Counted from the first letter of the stretch, positions 17,938-28,105 are shown. The stretch: DNA of 64,000 nt from Maribacter cobaltidurans (GCF_002269385.1 NZ_CP022957.1:2905001-2969000); one strand, 5' to 3'. Made by a program: numbers and translations. Notes: generated by a model from the sequence alone, not told the origin.

Positions 17938-20900
17938 ATGAAAAAACCACCAAAGTCCAAGGAAATACTTCCATGGAGTTTAAATTATCGCCTGAAAATG
18001 AGGTTCTCCCTTCTATTTTTTATAACTATAAGTTTTGTTATACAGGCAAATTCCTCATACTCACAGAAAACCAAAATTTCCATCGAAAGAGATGGGGCTA
18101 CTGTCAAGGAGGTGATTGATGAAATAGAAGAAAATACCGAGTTCAAGTTCCTTTTCCACTCCGAGGAGGTGGATTTAGACCGAAAAGTGTCCATAAAGAT
18201 TAAAAATGCGTCGATACAAACAGTTTTGGATCTTCTCTTTAAAGAAGTCAATATATCCTATGAAGTAGATAGTCGTAAAATACTACTTAAAAAGGAAGAG
18301 GTGGAGGAAAGGAAAACCAATTTGCTATCCAAATCGGTTATGGAAATACCCCAATCAAAAGTTAATGGAATTGTGACGGATGCAGAAGGCCAACCTTTAC
18401 CTGGAGCAAATGTCGTAGAAAAGGGAACAACCAATGGTGTTACCGCGGATTTCGATGGTAATTTTTCCATTGATATCTCAAACAGTGATGCCATATTGAT
18501 AGTGTCTTTTATTGGATTTAAAACTTCGGAAGTCCAAGTAAATGGACAGTCTACTATTATAGTCACTTTGTTGGAAGATACCGCAGGTCTAGATGAAGTG
18601 GTGGTTATTGGATACGGTGTGGTAAAGAAGAGCGATTTGACAGGATCTGTTTCCTCTGTTTCCGCCAATGAAATTAAGGATGTACCAATTACCCGAATTG
18701 ATCAAGCGTTAGTGGGAAAAGTTGCGGGTGTCCAAGTCAAATCGGTCTCAGGAGAACCAGGAGCCGCACCTCAAATAAGGGTTAGGGGTGTCGGCAGTAT
18801 TTCAGCTGGGGTTGACCCCCTATACGTTGTTGATGGCTTCCCCATTGATAATCTACAAATGCTAAACCCGAACGATATTGAAAGCCTGGATATCTTAAAA
18901 GATGCCTCTGCAACAGCCATCTACGGATCGCGTGGATCTAATGGAGTGGTATTGATAACAACTAAAAGAGGAAAGGCCGGGAAAGCGGTAATTACATTTG
19001 ATACTTATTATGGATTCCAAACGGTAGAGAAAATACCGGAAATGAAGAATTCCATTGAGCAAGCAAATTGGTTTTTAGATGGTTTAAAGAACAAAAATTT
19101 GGATGCGGGAAATGACATATCCGGACCTCCGACCTCATGGGGATTTCCAGTTCCTCAAGGAATTATTGATGTACTCGACGGCACCAATTCTTATGATGAA
19201 GAACCTTTGAACTCAATATTTCGAACTGCCCCACAACGGCATTATCAATTAACCGCCTCAGGGGGAAGCGAAAATATAAAGTATGCTTTTAGCGGTGAGT
19301 ATATGGATCAGGACGGGATAGTCGTAAACAGCAATTTTAAGAGATATTCATTTCGGAGTAATGTGGATGCACAGTTAACAGACCGAATCAAAGTCAAGCT
19401 TAATCTTAGTCCATCTTTTACAGAGCAAAAATCCCTTCCGGTCACAGGGGAAGGATGCTGTTTGGGTTCAGGAGTTGTAGCGGCCGGTCTTCAAATACAC
19501 AATTTTTTTCCTATACAAAATGAAGATGGTTCCTACTTTAATTTTGAAGGTCTTTCTACTCTTGCAGGTGTTTATAACCCTTTGGCTGTTGCAAAGGAAA
19601 CACAAGCTCTCGAAAATAGAAGCCAATTTTTGGGCAACATAGATCTTGAGTATAAGATATTGGATGAGTTAAAATTGAACGTAATGCTGGGAGGACGATT
19701 GATTAATACAAAAGGAATGCGATTTAGACCAAGCCTTGATGTTTTTTTTAATGAACCTGCAACTGGCAGAGATGAAGCCATTGCGAGCTATAATTGGCTT
19801 ACGGAGTATACCCTTAATTATAATAAGTCGTTTGGATTGCATAATGTAGCTGGTTTAGTGGGCTTCACATCTCAAAAGCAAAAAGATGAGTACAATGCGC
19901 TTGAAAGCAATTTGTATCCTAACAATCTTGTTCCGACTTTAAACGCTGCGAGCGGAATTACTTCAGGGTCATCAGAAGTAAGTGAGTGGTCATTACTGTC
20001 CTATTTGGCTAGGGTTAATTACAATTATGATAATAAGTATTTTTTAACAAGCTCAGTCCGTACTGATGGGTCGTCACGATTTGGATTGAATAATAAGTAT
20101 GCAACCTTTCCTTCGGTGGCTTTAGCCTGGGTTATGTCTCAAGAAAATTTCTTGAATAACTCCAGTTTTACAAACCTATTGAAATTAAGAGCGAGCTATG
20201 GGCAATCGGGAAATAATAATATTGGTAATTACCAGCAATTCGCGACCATAAATTACAATAAATATCCTTTCGGAGAATCTGTAGTAGGTGGTTATGGTCC
20301 AGGACAAATCGCAAATCCATTATTGACTTGGGAAAAACAATCGCAGATTAATGTTGGGTTGGATACCGGAATTTTTAATGGTCGGATTAATTTGACAATG
20401 GACTACTTTCATTCAACAAATACGGATTTGTTATTGAATGTCAACGTTCCCAGCACAACTGGATTCACAAACGCTTTGCAAAATATAGGTGAAGTTGAAA
20501 ACAAAGGATGGGAATTGGCATTGAATACGGTAAACTTCACCGGAAAATTCGAATGGAATACCAATTTTAATATATCATCCTATAAAAATGAGGTCATAAA
20601 ATTAGGTCCGACTGGAGATCCCATCTACTCTGGGAACAATGTCACTCAGATTGGAGAACCTCTTGGGATGTTCTACGGATATTTGACGGACGGTATTTTC
20701 AAAAATCAGGCCGAATTGGATATGGGACCAATTTACAATCCGGGAGCAAGGGATGCTTCTCGAGTCGGTGACATAAGGTTTAAGGATGTGAGTGGTCCAG
20801 ATGGAGTACCAGATGGAATAATAGATAATTCCGATAATACTATAATGGGGAGTCCATATCCGGATTTTTACTATGGAATGTCTAATAGTTTTTCATATAA

Positions 20901-21363
20901 GAACATAAATTTAACCGTCAACCTCCAAGGATCGCAAGGAAATGATGTTTTAAGTGTTACCAGAGACGCAGGAAACAGTGGTAGAGGCCGTGTAAGGGGA
21001 TACGCCTATAGTAATAATTACTGGAAATCGGAACAAGATCCTGGAGATGGATTTACCCCTAGACCAAACGACTCTCCAACGGGAGGGGCAAGGAGACCTA
21101 GCCAGAGATGGGTTGACGATGGGTCATTTTTACGAATAACAAATATAACTTTAAGTTATCAAGTTCCTGAGGAGGCTTCCAAGAAACTTATGTTAAATTC
21201 CTTAAGATTATATCTTACAGCGACCAATCCATTTCTTTTTACCAATTATGTCTCATTTAATCCAGATGTAAGTTTTAGGGGCGATCCACTCAGACCAGGG
21301 AATGAAGCTAACGAATATCCCTTGGGTAAAGGACTTGTTTTAGGACTAAACGTATCACTATAA
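17938..21363 (+). CDS. SusC/RagA TonB-dependent outer-membrane transporter with STN domain
   Basis: A 1141-residue outer-membrane transporter. It has a basic start and signal segment (MRFSLLFFITISFVIQANSS, residues 21-40). An STN signalling domain at about 46-118 begins TKISIERDGATVKEVIDEIE. A carboxypeptidase-regulatory-like domain covers 122-212 (VNGIVTDAEGQPLPGANVVE). The TonB-box-proximal LDEVVVIGYG is near 220, then the plug (VAGVQVKSVSG, ILKDASATAIYGSRG) and a long beta-barrel ending in GKGLVLGLNVSL. The STN domain fits control by the adjacent FecI/FecR pair. SusD follows after 9 bases. Substrate cannot be read from the sequence; neighbours suggest a small mannose-glycerate conjugate or a mannose-containing glycan. 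Confidence 0.95.
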   Translation: MKKPPKSKEILPWSLNYRLKMRFSLLFFITISFVIQANSSYSQKTKISIERDGATVKEVIDEIEENTEFKFLFHSEEVDLDRKVSIKIKNASIQTVLDLLFKEVNISYEVDSRKILLKKEEVEERKTNLLSKSVMEIPQSKVNGIVTDAEGQPLPGANVVEKGTTNGVTADFDGNFSIDISNSDAILIVSFIGFKTSEVQVNGQSTIIVTLLEDTAGLDEVVVIGYGVVKKSDLTGSVSSVSANEIKDVPITRIDQALVGKVAGVQVKSVSGEPGAAPQIRVRGVGSISAGVDPLYVVDGFPIDNLQMLNPNDIESLDILKDASATAIYGSRGSNGVVLITTKRGKAGKAVITFDTYYGFQTVEKIPEMKNSIEQANWFLDGLKNKNLDAGNDISGPPTSWGFPVPQGIIDVLDGTNSYDEEPLNSIFRTAPQRHYQLTASGGSENIKYAFSGEYMDQDGIVVNSNFKRYSFRSNVDAQLTDRIKVKLNLSPSFTEQKSLPVTGEGCCLGSGVVAAGLQIHNFFPIQNEDGSYFNFEGLSTLAGVYNPLAVAKETQALENRSQFLGNIDLEYKILDELKLNVMLGGRLINTKGMRFRPSLDVFFNEPATGRDEAIASYNWLTEYTLNYNKSFGLHNVAGLVGFTSQKQKDEYNALESNLYPNNLVPTLNAASGITSGSSEVSEWSLLSYLARVNYNYDNKYFLTSSVRTDGSSRFGLNNKYATFPSVALAWVMSQENFLNNSSFTNLLKLRASYGQSGNNNIGNYQQFATINYNKYPFGESVVGGYGPGQIANPLLTWEKQSQINVGLDTGIFNGRINLTMDYFHSTNTDLLLNVNVPSTTGFTNALQNIGEVENKGWELALNTVNFTGKFEWNTNFNISSYKNEVIKLGPTGDPIYSGNNVTQIGEPLGMFYGYLTDGIFKNQAELDMGPIYNPGARDASRVGDIRFKDVSGPDGVPDGIIDNSDNTIMGSPYPDFYYGMSNSFSYKNINLTVNLQGSQGNDVLSVTRDAGNSGRGRVRGYAYSNNYWKSEQDPGDGFTPRPNDSPTGGARRPSQRWVDDGSFLRITNITLSYQVPEEASKKLMLNSLRLYLTATNPFLFTNYVSFNPDVSFRGDPLRPGNEANEYPLGKGLVLGLNVSL

Positions 21364-21372
21364 ATATTAAAC

Positions 21373-22812
21373 ATGAAAAAGCTTAGAATTATAATAGTAT
21401 TGGGATTTTTTGTAGTGCTATCCTGCAGTAAGGATTTTCTTGAGATACCCCCAATATCATCAGTAACAGTTGATAACTTGTATGCAACGGATAAAGACTA
21501 CCAAGATGCCGTAACAGGGTGCTATGCCGCTTTACGAAGCTCATATGATAATATGTTTGTCTATGGTGACATTCGTAGCGATGATGCTTGGCACGCCCTA
21601 GGAAACAATGCTCAAATGAACGCTATAAATAATTTTTCAGAGAGAAGTAGCGAGCCTTTATTTGAAAGTACATGGAGGGATTATTTCTCTGTTGTTTTTA
21701 GGGCTAATGTACTATTGCAAAAAATAGAAGAGGCAGATTCAGAACCGGTTGAAAACAAAGATCAATATATTTCGGAAGCAAAATTTTTGCGAGCACTGGC
21801 ATATTTCGACTTGGTTAGGATTTATGGGGACGTTCCAATGATAACATCTGCTATTTCGATAGAGGAATCATATAGCAAAGGTCGAATATCATTTGATAGA
21901 ATTTATGAGGAAATAATAATCCCGGACTTGTTAGATGCGGAAATTGGATTGCCTGTCACCTATACCGGTTCCGACATAGGGAGAGCAACACGAGGGGCAG
22001 CTAAAGCTCTTTTGGGAAAGGTATATTTAACTCGCAAGGATTTTCCAAAAGCTGAAGTTAAACTGCAGGAAGTCACTACCTTAGGGTATGCTCTCTTGCC
22101 CAACTACAACGACTTATTTGACTATACTAAAGATGAGCATCACAGTGAGTATATATTCGATATTGAATACCTTAATGGTGGACAGGGGCTTGGGAGCAGG
22201 TTTACCAATTCATTTGTACCGAAATCCCCACAAAATCATGCAGATAACTTTTTCGGAATTAAAGGGGGGGTAGGTGAATTTAACACGCCTACCTTTGATT
22301 TATTTTACGCTTTTGAAGAAATAGATCCGAGGAGAACGATTACTGTAGATTCAGTGTACTATGATAACGATGGTATTCCTCATAAGTTCATTCAGATTGC
22401 TACTTTCACTCAAAAATACATTACACCAGTTGCCAGTTTAAATGATAGCCCAGCTAATTGGAAGGTACTACGATATGCAGATGTGTTATTGATGTACGCC
22501 GAAGCTTTAAATGAGAATGGCAAAACTGACCAAGCATTGGAGTATTTAAATCAGGTTAGGACAAGGGTTGAATTAGCAGGTTATTCTGGTTTGACACAGG
22601 ATGAAACTCGTAATAAAATTTATGATGAACGGAGATTTGAATTGGGAATGGAAGGTCATAGGTGGTTTGATTTGGTAAGAACAGGTAGAGCTTTGGAAGT
22701 GTTATCCTCTACAGGAATGAAAGCCTATAATACAGTTTTTCCTATCCCTTTAAGAGAGGTTCAAGTTATGAATGATCCGTCCGTATTCCCGCAAAACCCT
22801 GGCTATGATTAA
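21373..22812 (+). CDS. SusD/RagB nutrient-binding surface lipoprotein
   Basis: A 479-residue SusD-family lipoprotein with signal peptide and lipobox (VVLSCSKDF, Cys about residue 19). It has the helical TPR-like repeats of the family, including AKFLRALAYFDLVRIYGDVP near 140-160, and the C-terminal ERRFELGMEGHRWFDLVRTG near 420-440. It would cap the SusC barrel and bind the substrate at the cell surface. The length is normal. A 177-base gap follows before the GH92 gene. Confidence 0.95.
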   Translation: MKKLRIIIVLGFFVVLSCSKDFLEIPPISSVTVDNLYATDKDYQDAVTGCYAALRSSYDNMFVYGDIRSDDAWHALGNNAQMNAINNFSERSSEPLFESTWRDYFSVVFRANVLLQKIEEADSEPVENKDQYISEAKFLRALAYFDLVRIYGDVPMITSAISIEESYSKGRISFDRIYEEIIIPDLLDAEIGLPVTYTGSDIGRATRGAAKALLGKVYLTRKDFPKAEVKLQEVTTLGYALLPNYNDLFDYTKDEHHSEYIFDIEYLNGGQGLGSRFTNSFVPKSPQNHADNFFGIKGGVGEFNTPTFDLFYAFEEIDPRRTITVDSVYYDNDGIPHKFIQIATFTQKYITPVASLNDSPANWKVLRYADVLLMYAEALNENGKTDQALEYLNQVRTRVELAGYSGLTQDETRNKIYDERRFELGMEGHRWFDLVRTGRALEVLSSTGMKAYNTVFPIPLREVQVMNDPSVFPQNPGYD

Positions 22813-22989
22813 AGATAACTTCATTTTTAATTCTACATTCCTATAGGCAGTGGAATTATAGCCAATAATTTTAATAAGACCTCAGAAAATATTTCATAAG
22901 CAAAATATGCTTCTGGCTATGCCATAAAACGAAATACAAACAGGTTTTAATTTCTTGAACACTATCCAATTAATATTTAATAAAAAGTT

Positions 22990-25275
22990 ATGTGCAAATT
23001 AAAAAACATCATTACTTATACTGGGTTGCTTTTATTTGTAGTTTCCACTACTTCTTGTCAATCGCAACTGAACCAAGACACTAATGCAAGTTATATAGAT
23101 CCGACCATAGGAAATGTGGCACCTTTACTTAACTCAAATCGGCCCGTAGTTCATCTTCCGAACCAAATGATAAGGGTGTTCCCAAAACGTTATGACCATC
23201 TTGATCTTCAGATTACTAGTTTTCCTTTATTAGCTTTAAATATTATAACACCTCAGGTTGTTTTTTCAATCAAGCCATCCTTAGGTAAAATCACGGATAC
23301 AATTTGGAAAAGTAGAATGGACTATGACCAGGACTTTGAAACAACAAAACCTTGGTATTATTCCAATAAAATTACAGGAGATAATACCAATGTAGAATTC
23401 ACAGCTGGTAACAAAACTGGCATTTATAGGTTTACTTTTCCAAAAGGTGTAACGAAGAATATTTTATTATCACATAATTATGAATCTGGACTTTATGAGT
23501 TTTCCGGTAAAAATGAAATATATGGAACTGAACTTGTTGTTGATTCCAATCACAATCAAAAGGGAAAGGCCTACATGTATGGAACTTTTTCAGGAAGTCC
23601 TCAAAAAGGAAAAAGCAAAGGTGAAATAGATTGGGGAAAGTATTCAATTGGCACTTGGGGAGGGGTAGAACCAATTGAAATGGATGGAGAGAAGGCCTGG
23701 GTAACATATTCTAAGGAAGATCCATCGATTGTCGAATTTAGATATGCCATTTCATTTATTAGCCGTGAACAGGCGAAGAAAAATTTTAAAGAACTAGAAA
23801 ATGTAACGTTTGAAGCGTTAGAGGAAAAGGGTAAAACTGAATGGGAAAAGGTCATGGGTCAAATAAATGTCGAAGGCGGCACTAAGTCCCAAAGAAGAAC
23901 ATTCTATACGGCATTATATAGGTGCTATGCAAGAATGTCCAATATAACCGAAAACGGACAATATTTCAGTGGTTATGATAAACAGGTTCATTCTGACAGT
24001 ATACCATTTTACGTTGACGATTATTCCTGGGGTAATTATCTCGCACTACATCCACTATATACGATAATTAATCCCAAGAAGGAAGGTGAAATGCTACAAT
24101 CTTATGTTAGAATGTATGACCAAAGTGGTTGGATGCCAGATTATCCGAAGCATTTCGGCGACAGAGAGGGAATGTTTGGTTTTCATACCACAATTATGTT
24201 CTTAGATGCCTATCGAAAAGGAATTCGAAATTTTGATTCCACGAAAGCACTGGAAGGTTTAGTTAAAAGTGCAGAACAGGCAACTATGCTCCCTTCACGA
24301 AATGGACCAAAAGGGGCTTTGGAGGATTTCTATAATGATCAAGGATATTATCCTGCTCTTCATCCCGGAGAAGTTGAGACTGACCCAACCGTTTTGGGTA
24401 AAAAGGGCCAAAAACGCTCTGCTGTTGCATTAACCCTAGGACATAGCTATGATGCATGGGCCTTGAGTGAACTAGCTGAAGAACTAGGAAATTCTAAAGT
24501 GGCCGCAAAATTTAAACCCAAAGCCGAGAACTATAAAAACCTTTGGCATGAAAAATCCCAATTCTTTGTTCCCAAAGATGCACAAGGTAATTGGATAGAG
24601 ATTGACCAGAAAATTGATGGGGGTCGTGCCGGACTTGATTATTATAATGAAAACAATGGCTGGATATATCTATGGAACGTTCAGCAGGATATTGAAGGAC
24701 TAATTAATTTAATGGGGGGTGAAAAGCATTTTGCAAACAAACTGGATAGGTTGTTTACAGAAAGGTTAGATCGAAGTAAAGTTCAATTTTTTTCCGTATT
24801 TCAGGATCAAACAGGACTAATTGGTAATCATGGGATGGGTAATCAGGTTTCTTTCTTTATTCCCTATTTATATAATTATACAAGTGATACCTGGAAGACT
24901 CAAAAAATGACCCGCCTGTTATTGGATACTTGGTTCAAGGATAACATTTTTGGTGTCCCTGGGGATGAAGATGGGGGTTCTATGTCTGCATTCGTAGTTT
25001 TTTCTTCAATGGGCTTTTATCCTGTTAAACCAGGTCTGCCAATGTACACAATCACTAGTCCTGTTTTCAGTAAAATAACGATTGACTTACCTAACGGGAA
25101 TAAGTTTAGCCTTATCGCTAAAAATAGTTCTCGAACAAACAAATATATTCAGTCTGCATCTCTCAATGGCAAAACTTTGGACACACCATGGTTCTCTCAT
25201 GATGATCTTATGAATGGTGGAACTATAATTCTGGAAATGGGAGAAAATCCGATTTCTTGGAATGAAAAGTTATAA
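22990..25275 (+). CDS. Divergent GH92-family glycosidase lipoprotein
   Basis: A 761-residue glycoside hydrolase of family 92, whose characterised members are calcium-dependent exo-alpha-mannosidases. The signal peptide ends in a lipobox (STTSC, Cys near residue 23), so it is membrane-anchored. After it comes YIDPTIGNVAPLLNSNRP instead of the usual GH92 opening, a mark of a divergent subgroup. Glu554 in NENNGWIYLW sits where the family acid lies. Asp659 and Asp661 in GDEDGGSMSAFVVFSSMGFY match the family base pair. The usual WxxPHD is NVQQD here, so a His near the active site is Gln. I infer an alpha-mannosidase with an altered aglycone pocket. With a glycerate kinase and hydroxy-acid permease downstream, mannosylglycerate is a candidate substrate. 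Confidence 0.85.
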   Translation: MCKLKNIITYTGLLLFVVSTTSCQSQLNQDTNASYIDPTIGNVAPLLNSNRPVVHLPNQMIRVFPKRYDHLDLQITSFPLLALNIITPQVVFSIKPSLGKITDTIWKSRMDYDQDFETTKPWYYSNKITGDNTNVEFTAGNKTGIYRFTFPKGVTKNILLSHNYESGLYEFSGKNEIYGTELVVDSNHNQKGKAYMYGTFSGSPQKGKSKGEIDWGKYSIGTWGGVEPIEMDGEKAWVTYSKEDPSIVEFRYAISFISREQAKKNFKELENVTFEALEEKGKTEWEKVMGQINVEGGTKSQRRTFYTALYRCYARMSNITENGQYFSGYDKQVHSDSIPFYVDDYSWGNYLALHPLYTIINPKKEGEMLQSYVRMYDQSGWMPDYPKHFGDREGMFGFHTTIMFLDAYRKGIRNFDSTKALEGLVKSAEQATMLPSRNGPKGALEDFYNDQGYYPALHPGEVETDPTVLGKKGQKRSAVALTLGHSYDAWALSELAEELGNSKVAAKFKPKAENYKNLWHEKSQFFVPKDAQGNWIEIDQKIDGGRAGLDYYNENNGWIYLWNVQQDIEGLINLMGGEKHFANKLDRLFTERLDRSKVQFFSVFQDQTGLIGNHGMGNQVSFFIPYLYNYTSDTWKTQKMTRLLLDTWFKDNIFGVPGDEDGGSMSAFVVFSSMGFYPVKPGLPMYTITSPVFSKITIDLPNGNKFSLIAKNSSRTNKYIQSASLNGKTLDTPWFSHDDLMNGGTIILEMGENPISWNEKL

Positions 25276-25318
25276 TTGGGTATAGAAAAGACAATATTTA
25301 AAAAACAAAAACATTACT

Positions 25319-27001
25319 ATGTCTACAGGTATACTTGCATTATTTGCTATAACCCCTATTGCCATTATTTTTATACTAATGGTTGGGTTTCGTTGGCCAG
25401 CGACCAGGGCAATGCCACTATCTTTTTTTTTAGCCCTTGTAATGGTGGTTTTTATTTGGGAAACACCATTAAATTGGATTTTTGCATCCAGTCTTAACGG
25501 AGCAGTAATTGCTTTAAAGATAATATTTATTGTCTTCGGAGCTCTTACTTTGTTATTTACTCTCAGAGAATGCGGTGCATTAGCCGCAATAAAAAGGGGT
25601 TTTAGCGCAATATCTCCCGACCGCAGAATACAAGCAATAATCATCTCATGGCTTTTTGGCTCGTTTATTGAAGCGTCAGCAGGATTTGGAACCCCGGCCG
25701 CTTTGGCTGCACCTTTATTACTATCGTTGGGATTTCCCGCACTTGCAGCAGTGATGATTACCTTGATTGCGAATAGCACCGCCGTTTCGTTTGGGGCAGT
25801 GGGAACTCCAACAGTTATGGGAATCGGAAGTACGTTAAAGACTCCTGAAGTTTTAGCTTCGCTTTCGGAGAATGGACTTGATTATAATACATTCATTCAT
25901 CAGATTGGTTCATGGTCGGCTATTCTGCATGCTATACCAGGAATTCTTATGCCGCTTATGATGGTTATGATGATGACTCGATTTTTTGGAGAGAAGAGAA
26001 GTTTCAAAGATGGTCTTGATATATGGCCCTATGCAATCTTTTCAGGGTTATGTTTTGTTGTACCATATGTCCTTGTTGCCATCTTTTTGGGTCCGGAGTT
26101 TCCGAGCATTTTAGGTGGACTATTGGGACTAATTATTCTAATACCGTCAACCAGAGCAGGATTTTTGGTGCCAAAAAAAATTTGGGAATTTCCGAACAAG
26201 GAAAAATGGGAAAAAAACTGGAATGGATCTATTTTAGTCAAAGAAAATATGGAAAAGACTGATTTAAGTCTGTTCAAGGCGTGGATTCCATATATACTTA
26301 TAGGCTTTTTGTTGGTTATTACCAGAGTACGGTTTCTACCCTTTAATGATTGGATAAAGTCTGTAAAGTATGTCTCCCCGGAATTGTTTGGGACCTCCAT
26401 TTCCTTTGATCTTGACCCTTTGAATATCCCTGGAATTATGCCTTTTATGCTCATAGCCCTGCTTTGTATCCCACTATTTAAAATGGAAAATAAACAAGTT
26501 AAAATTGCTTGGTCGGAGGCATTGAAGAGAATAAAGGGACCATTTGTTGCCTTAATTTTTGCTGTACCACTAGTTCGTTTGATGATGCAATCTGGCACTA
26601 ATCCGAATGATTATCTCAGTATGCCCATTGCTATGGCTGAATCAATGGCTAACGTTTTTCAAGGAGCATGGCCCTTAATAGATCCCTTTGTAGGTGCCCT
26701 TGGTTCATTCATGGCTGGATCTAATACAGTTTCTAACATGCTTTTTTCCCTATTCCAATATTCAATAGCCGACAAATTAGGGGTATCCCATATTATAGTG
26801 GTAAGCCTTCAAAATATTGGTGGTGCCCTAGGTAATATGATTTGTGTTCATAATGTCATTGCGGCATGCGCAACCGTAGGGTTGATTGGAGTGGAAGGGC
26901 TGTTGATAAAAAGAAATTTGATTCCAATGTTTTTCGCCTCAATCATTGCAGGTGTAACTGGTCTGATTGCTATTTTAATTCTTAAGGGAAGTTTATTTTA
27001 A
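25319..27001 (+). CDS. L-lactate permease family (LctP) transporter
   Basis: A 560-residue inner-membrane permease of the lactate permease family, which imports 2-hydroxy monocarboxylates such as lactate and glycolate. About 12-14 membrane segments are visible. Family-like motifs include GSFIEASAGFGTPAALAAPL near residues 115-135, NSTAVSFGAVGTPTVMGIGS near 150-170 and GSFMAGSNTVSNMLFSLFQY near 460-480. It starts 43 bases after the GH92 gene and precedes two glycerate-metabolism genes. D-glycerate is a 2-hydroxy acid of similar size and is my preferred substrate. LctP proteins are not a usual part of a Sus-type locus. Specificity is an inference. Confidence 0.9.
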   Translation: MSTGILALFAITPIAIIFILMVGFRWPATRAMPLSFFLALVMVVFIWETPLNWIFASSLNGAVIALKIIFIVFGALTLLFTLRECGALAAIKRGFSAISPDRRIQAIIISWLFGSFIEASAGFGTPAALAAPLLLSLGFPALAAVMITLIANSTAVSFGAVGTPTVMGIGSTLKTPEVLASLSENGLDYNTFIHQIGSWSAILHAIPGILMPLMMVMMMTRFFGEKRSFKDGLDIWPYAIFSGLCFVVPYVLVAIFLGPEFPSILGGLLGLIILIPSTRAGFLVPKKIWEFPNKEKWEKNWNGSILVKENMEKTDLSLFKAWIPYILIGFLLVITRVRFLPFNDWIKSVKYVSPELFGTSISFDLDPLNIPGIMPFMLIALLCIPLFKMENKQVKIAWSEALKRIKGPFVALIFAVPLVRLMMQSGTNPNDYLSMPIAMAESMANVFQGAWPLIDPFVGALGSFMAGSNTVSNMLFSLFQYSIADKLGVSHIIVVSLQNIGGALGNMICVHNVIAACATVGLIGVEGLLIKRNLIPMFFASIIAGVTGLIAILILKGSLF

Positions 27002-27074
27002 AAAACAGAGAAAATGAATCAATAAAAATGGTAGTCACTAGATAAATAAAAAATAAAATAAAAACATAAGAATT

Positions 27075-27959
27075 ATGAAAGTAGGATTTATTGGACTGGG
27101 TATAATGGGGAAACCAATGAGTATAAATCTCATAAATTCAGGATATGAATTGGTTGTGCTAAAAAGAGATAACGAAGCTACCAGTGCTCTTGAAAAACTG
27201 GGTGCTGTGGTCGCTGAATCACCCAAAGCTGTTGCAGAGATTGCTGATGTTGTAATTACCATGCTCCCAGATTCTCCTGAAGTGAAAGACGTCGTATTAG
27301 GAGTCAAAGGGATAATAAAAAGTGGCAAATCTGGGCTTTCAGTTATTGATATGAGCTCTATTTCCCCAATAATTAGTCGCGAGATATTTGGTGAACTGGA
27401 AAAAGTTGGAATGGACATTTTAGATGCACCAGTCAGTGGGGGCGAACCTAAAGCCATTGACGGGACCTTATCTGTTATGGTGGGTGGAAAGGAAGAAGTA
27501 TACAAGAAATATTATGATTTAATCAAGGCAATGGCAGGGTCTGTTGTGCGTGTTGGCGAAACAGGTGCCGGTAATATTGCAAAATTGTGTAATCAAATAA
27601 TCGTAGCCTTGAATATATCTGCAGTCTCCGAGGCGTTAATATTGGCCCAAAAGGCCGGAGTTAGTCCTGAATTGGTTTACAATGCAATACGTGGTGGATT
27701 GGCAGGGAGCACCGTCTTAGATGCGAAAGCACCTTTGATAATGGATAGAAAATTCTCCCCTGGTTTTCGCATTAGCCTTCATATCAAAGACCTGAAGAAT
27801 GTTCTTGAAACTTCGCATACTTTAGGAATTCCTCTTCCCCTTTCGGCTTCAGTAATGGAAATGATGCAGGCCATCAATGCTGATGGACTAGCTAATGAAG
27901 ATCATTGCAGTTTAGTGAAATATTACGAAAAAATCACCAATGTGGTGGTAGGACATTAA
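27075..27959 (+). CDS. garR: Tartronate-semialdehyde reductase (2-hydroxy-3-oxopropionate reductase)
   Basis: A 294-residue NAD(P)-dependent beta-hydroxyacid dehydrogenase. The Rossmann motif is GFIGLGIMGKPM at residues 4-15. The substrate-binding DAPVSGGEPKAIDGTLSVMV is near 118-137, and the catalytic Lys lies in GAGNIAKLCNQI near 170. DMSSISPI near 93 resembles the GarR/GlxR group rather than 3-hydroxyisobutyrate dehydrogenases. It would interconvert tartronate semialdehyde and D-glycerate, feeding the glycerate kinase downstream. No glyoxylate carboligase or glucarate aldolase lies here, so the source of semialdehyde, or the direction of the reaction, is open. Confidence 0.88.
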   Translation: MKVGFIGLGIMGKPMSINLINSGYELVVLKRDNEATSALEKLGAVVAESPKAVAEIADVVITMLPDSPEVKDVVLGVKGIIKSGKSGLSVIDMSSISPIISREIFGELEKVGMDILDAPVSGGEPKAIDGTLSVMVGGKEEVYKKYYDLIKAMAGSVVRVGETGAGNIAKLCNQIIVALNISAVSEALILAQKAGVSPELVYNAIRGGLAGSTVLDAKAPLIMDRKFSPGFRISLHIKDLKNVLETSHTLGIPLPLSASVMEMMQAINADGLANEDHCSLVKYYEKITNVVVGH

Positions 27960-28029
27960 TTTAAAATATGCAGAAGCAACTATTGAGAAGACCGCCCCCT
28001 TATGACAAGGTATTTTCAAGTTGTAAAAT

Positions 28030-28071
28030 TTGAGTTAGTTTTTTTGAGTTTGTTGAGTTAGTTTTTTTGAG
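28030..28071 (+). repeat. Two 19-bp direct repeats before terminator hairpin
   Basis: TTGAGTTAGTTTTTTTGAG occurs at 28030-28048 and 28053-28071, perfect copies four bases apart. They lie directly before the hairpin at 28072 in the garR-glycerate kinase gap. Possibly slippage products. Confidence 0.6.
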
Positions 28072-28105
28072 AATAGGGACAGAGATTTTCTCTGTTCCTA
28101 TTTTA
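28072..28105 (+). terminator. Hairpin terminator between garR and glycerate kinase
   Basis: AATAGGGACAGAGA-ttt-TCTCTGTTCCTATT pairs over 14 positions with one G-T, followed by TTA. It could end or attenuate the susC-to-garR transcript, leaving the kinase with a lower or separate expression level. Confidence 0.6.

Noticed and set aside
26029..26598. Open frame of 189 codons antisense to the LctP permease
   Set aside because: The permease frame has strong membrane and family motifs; the antisense product has none.
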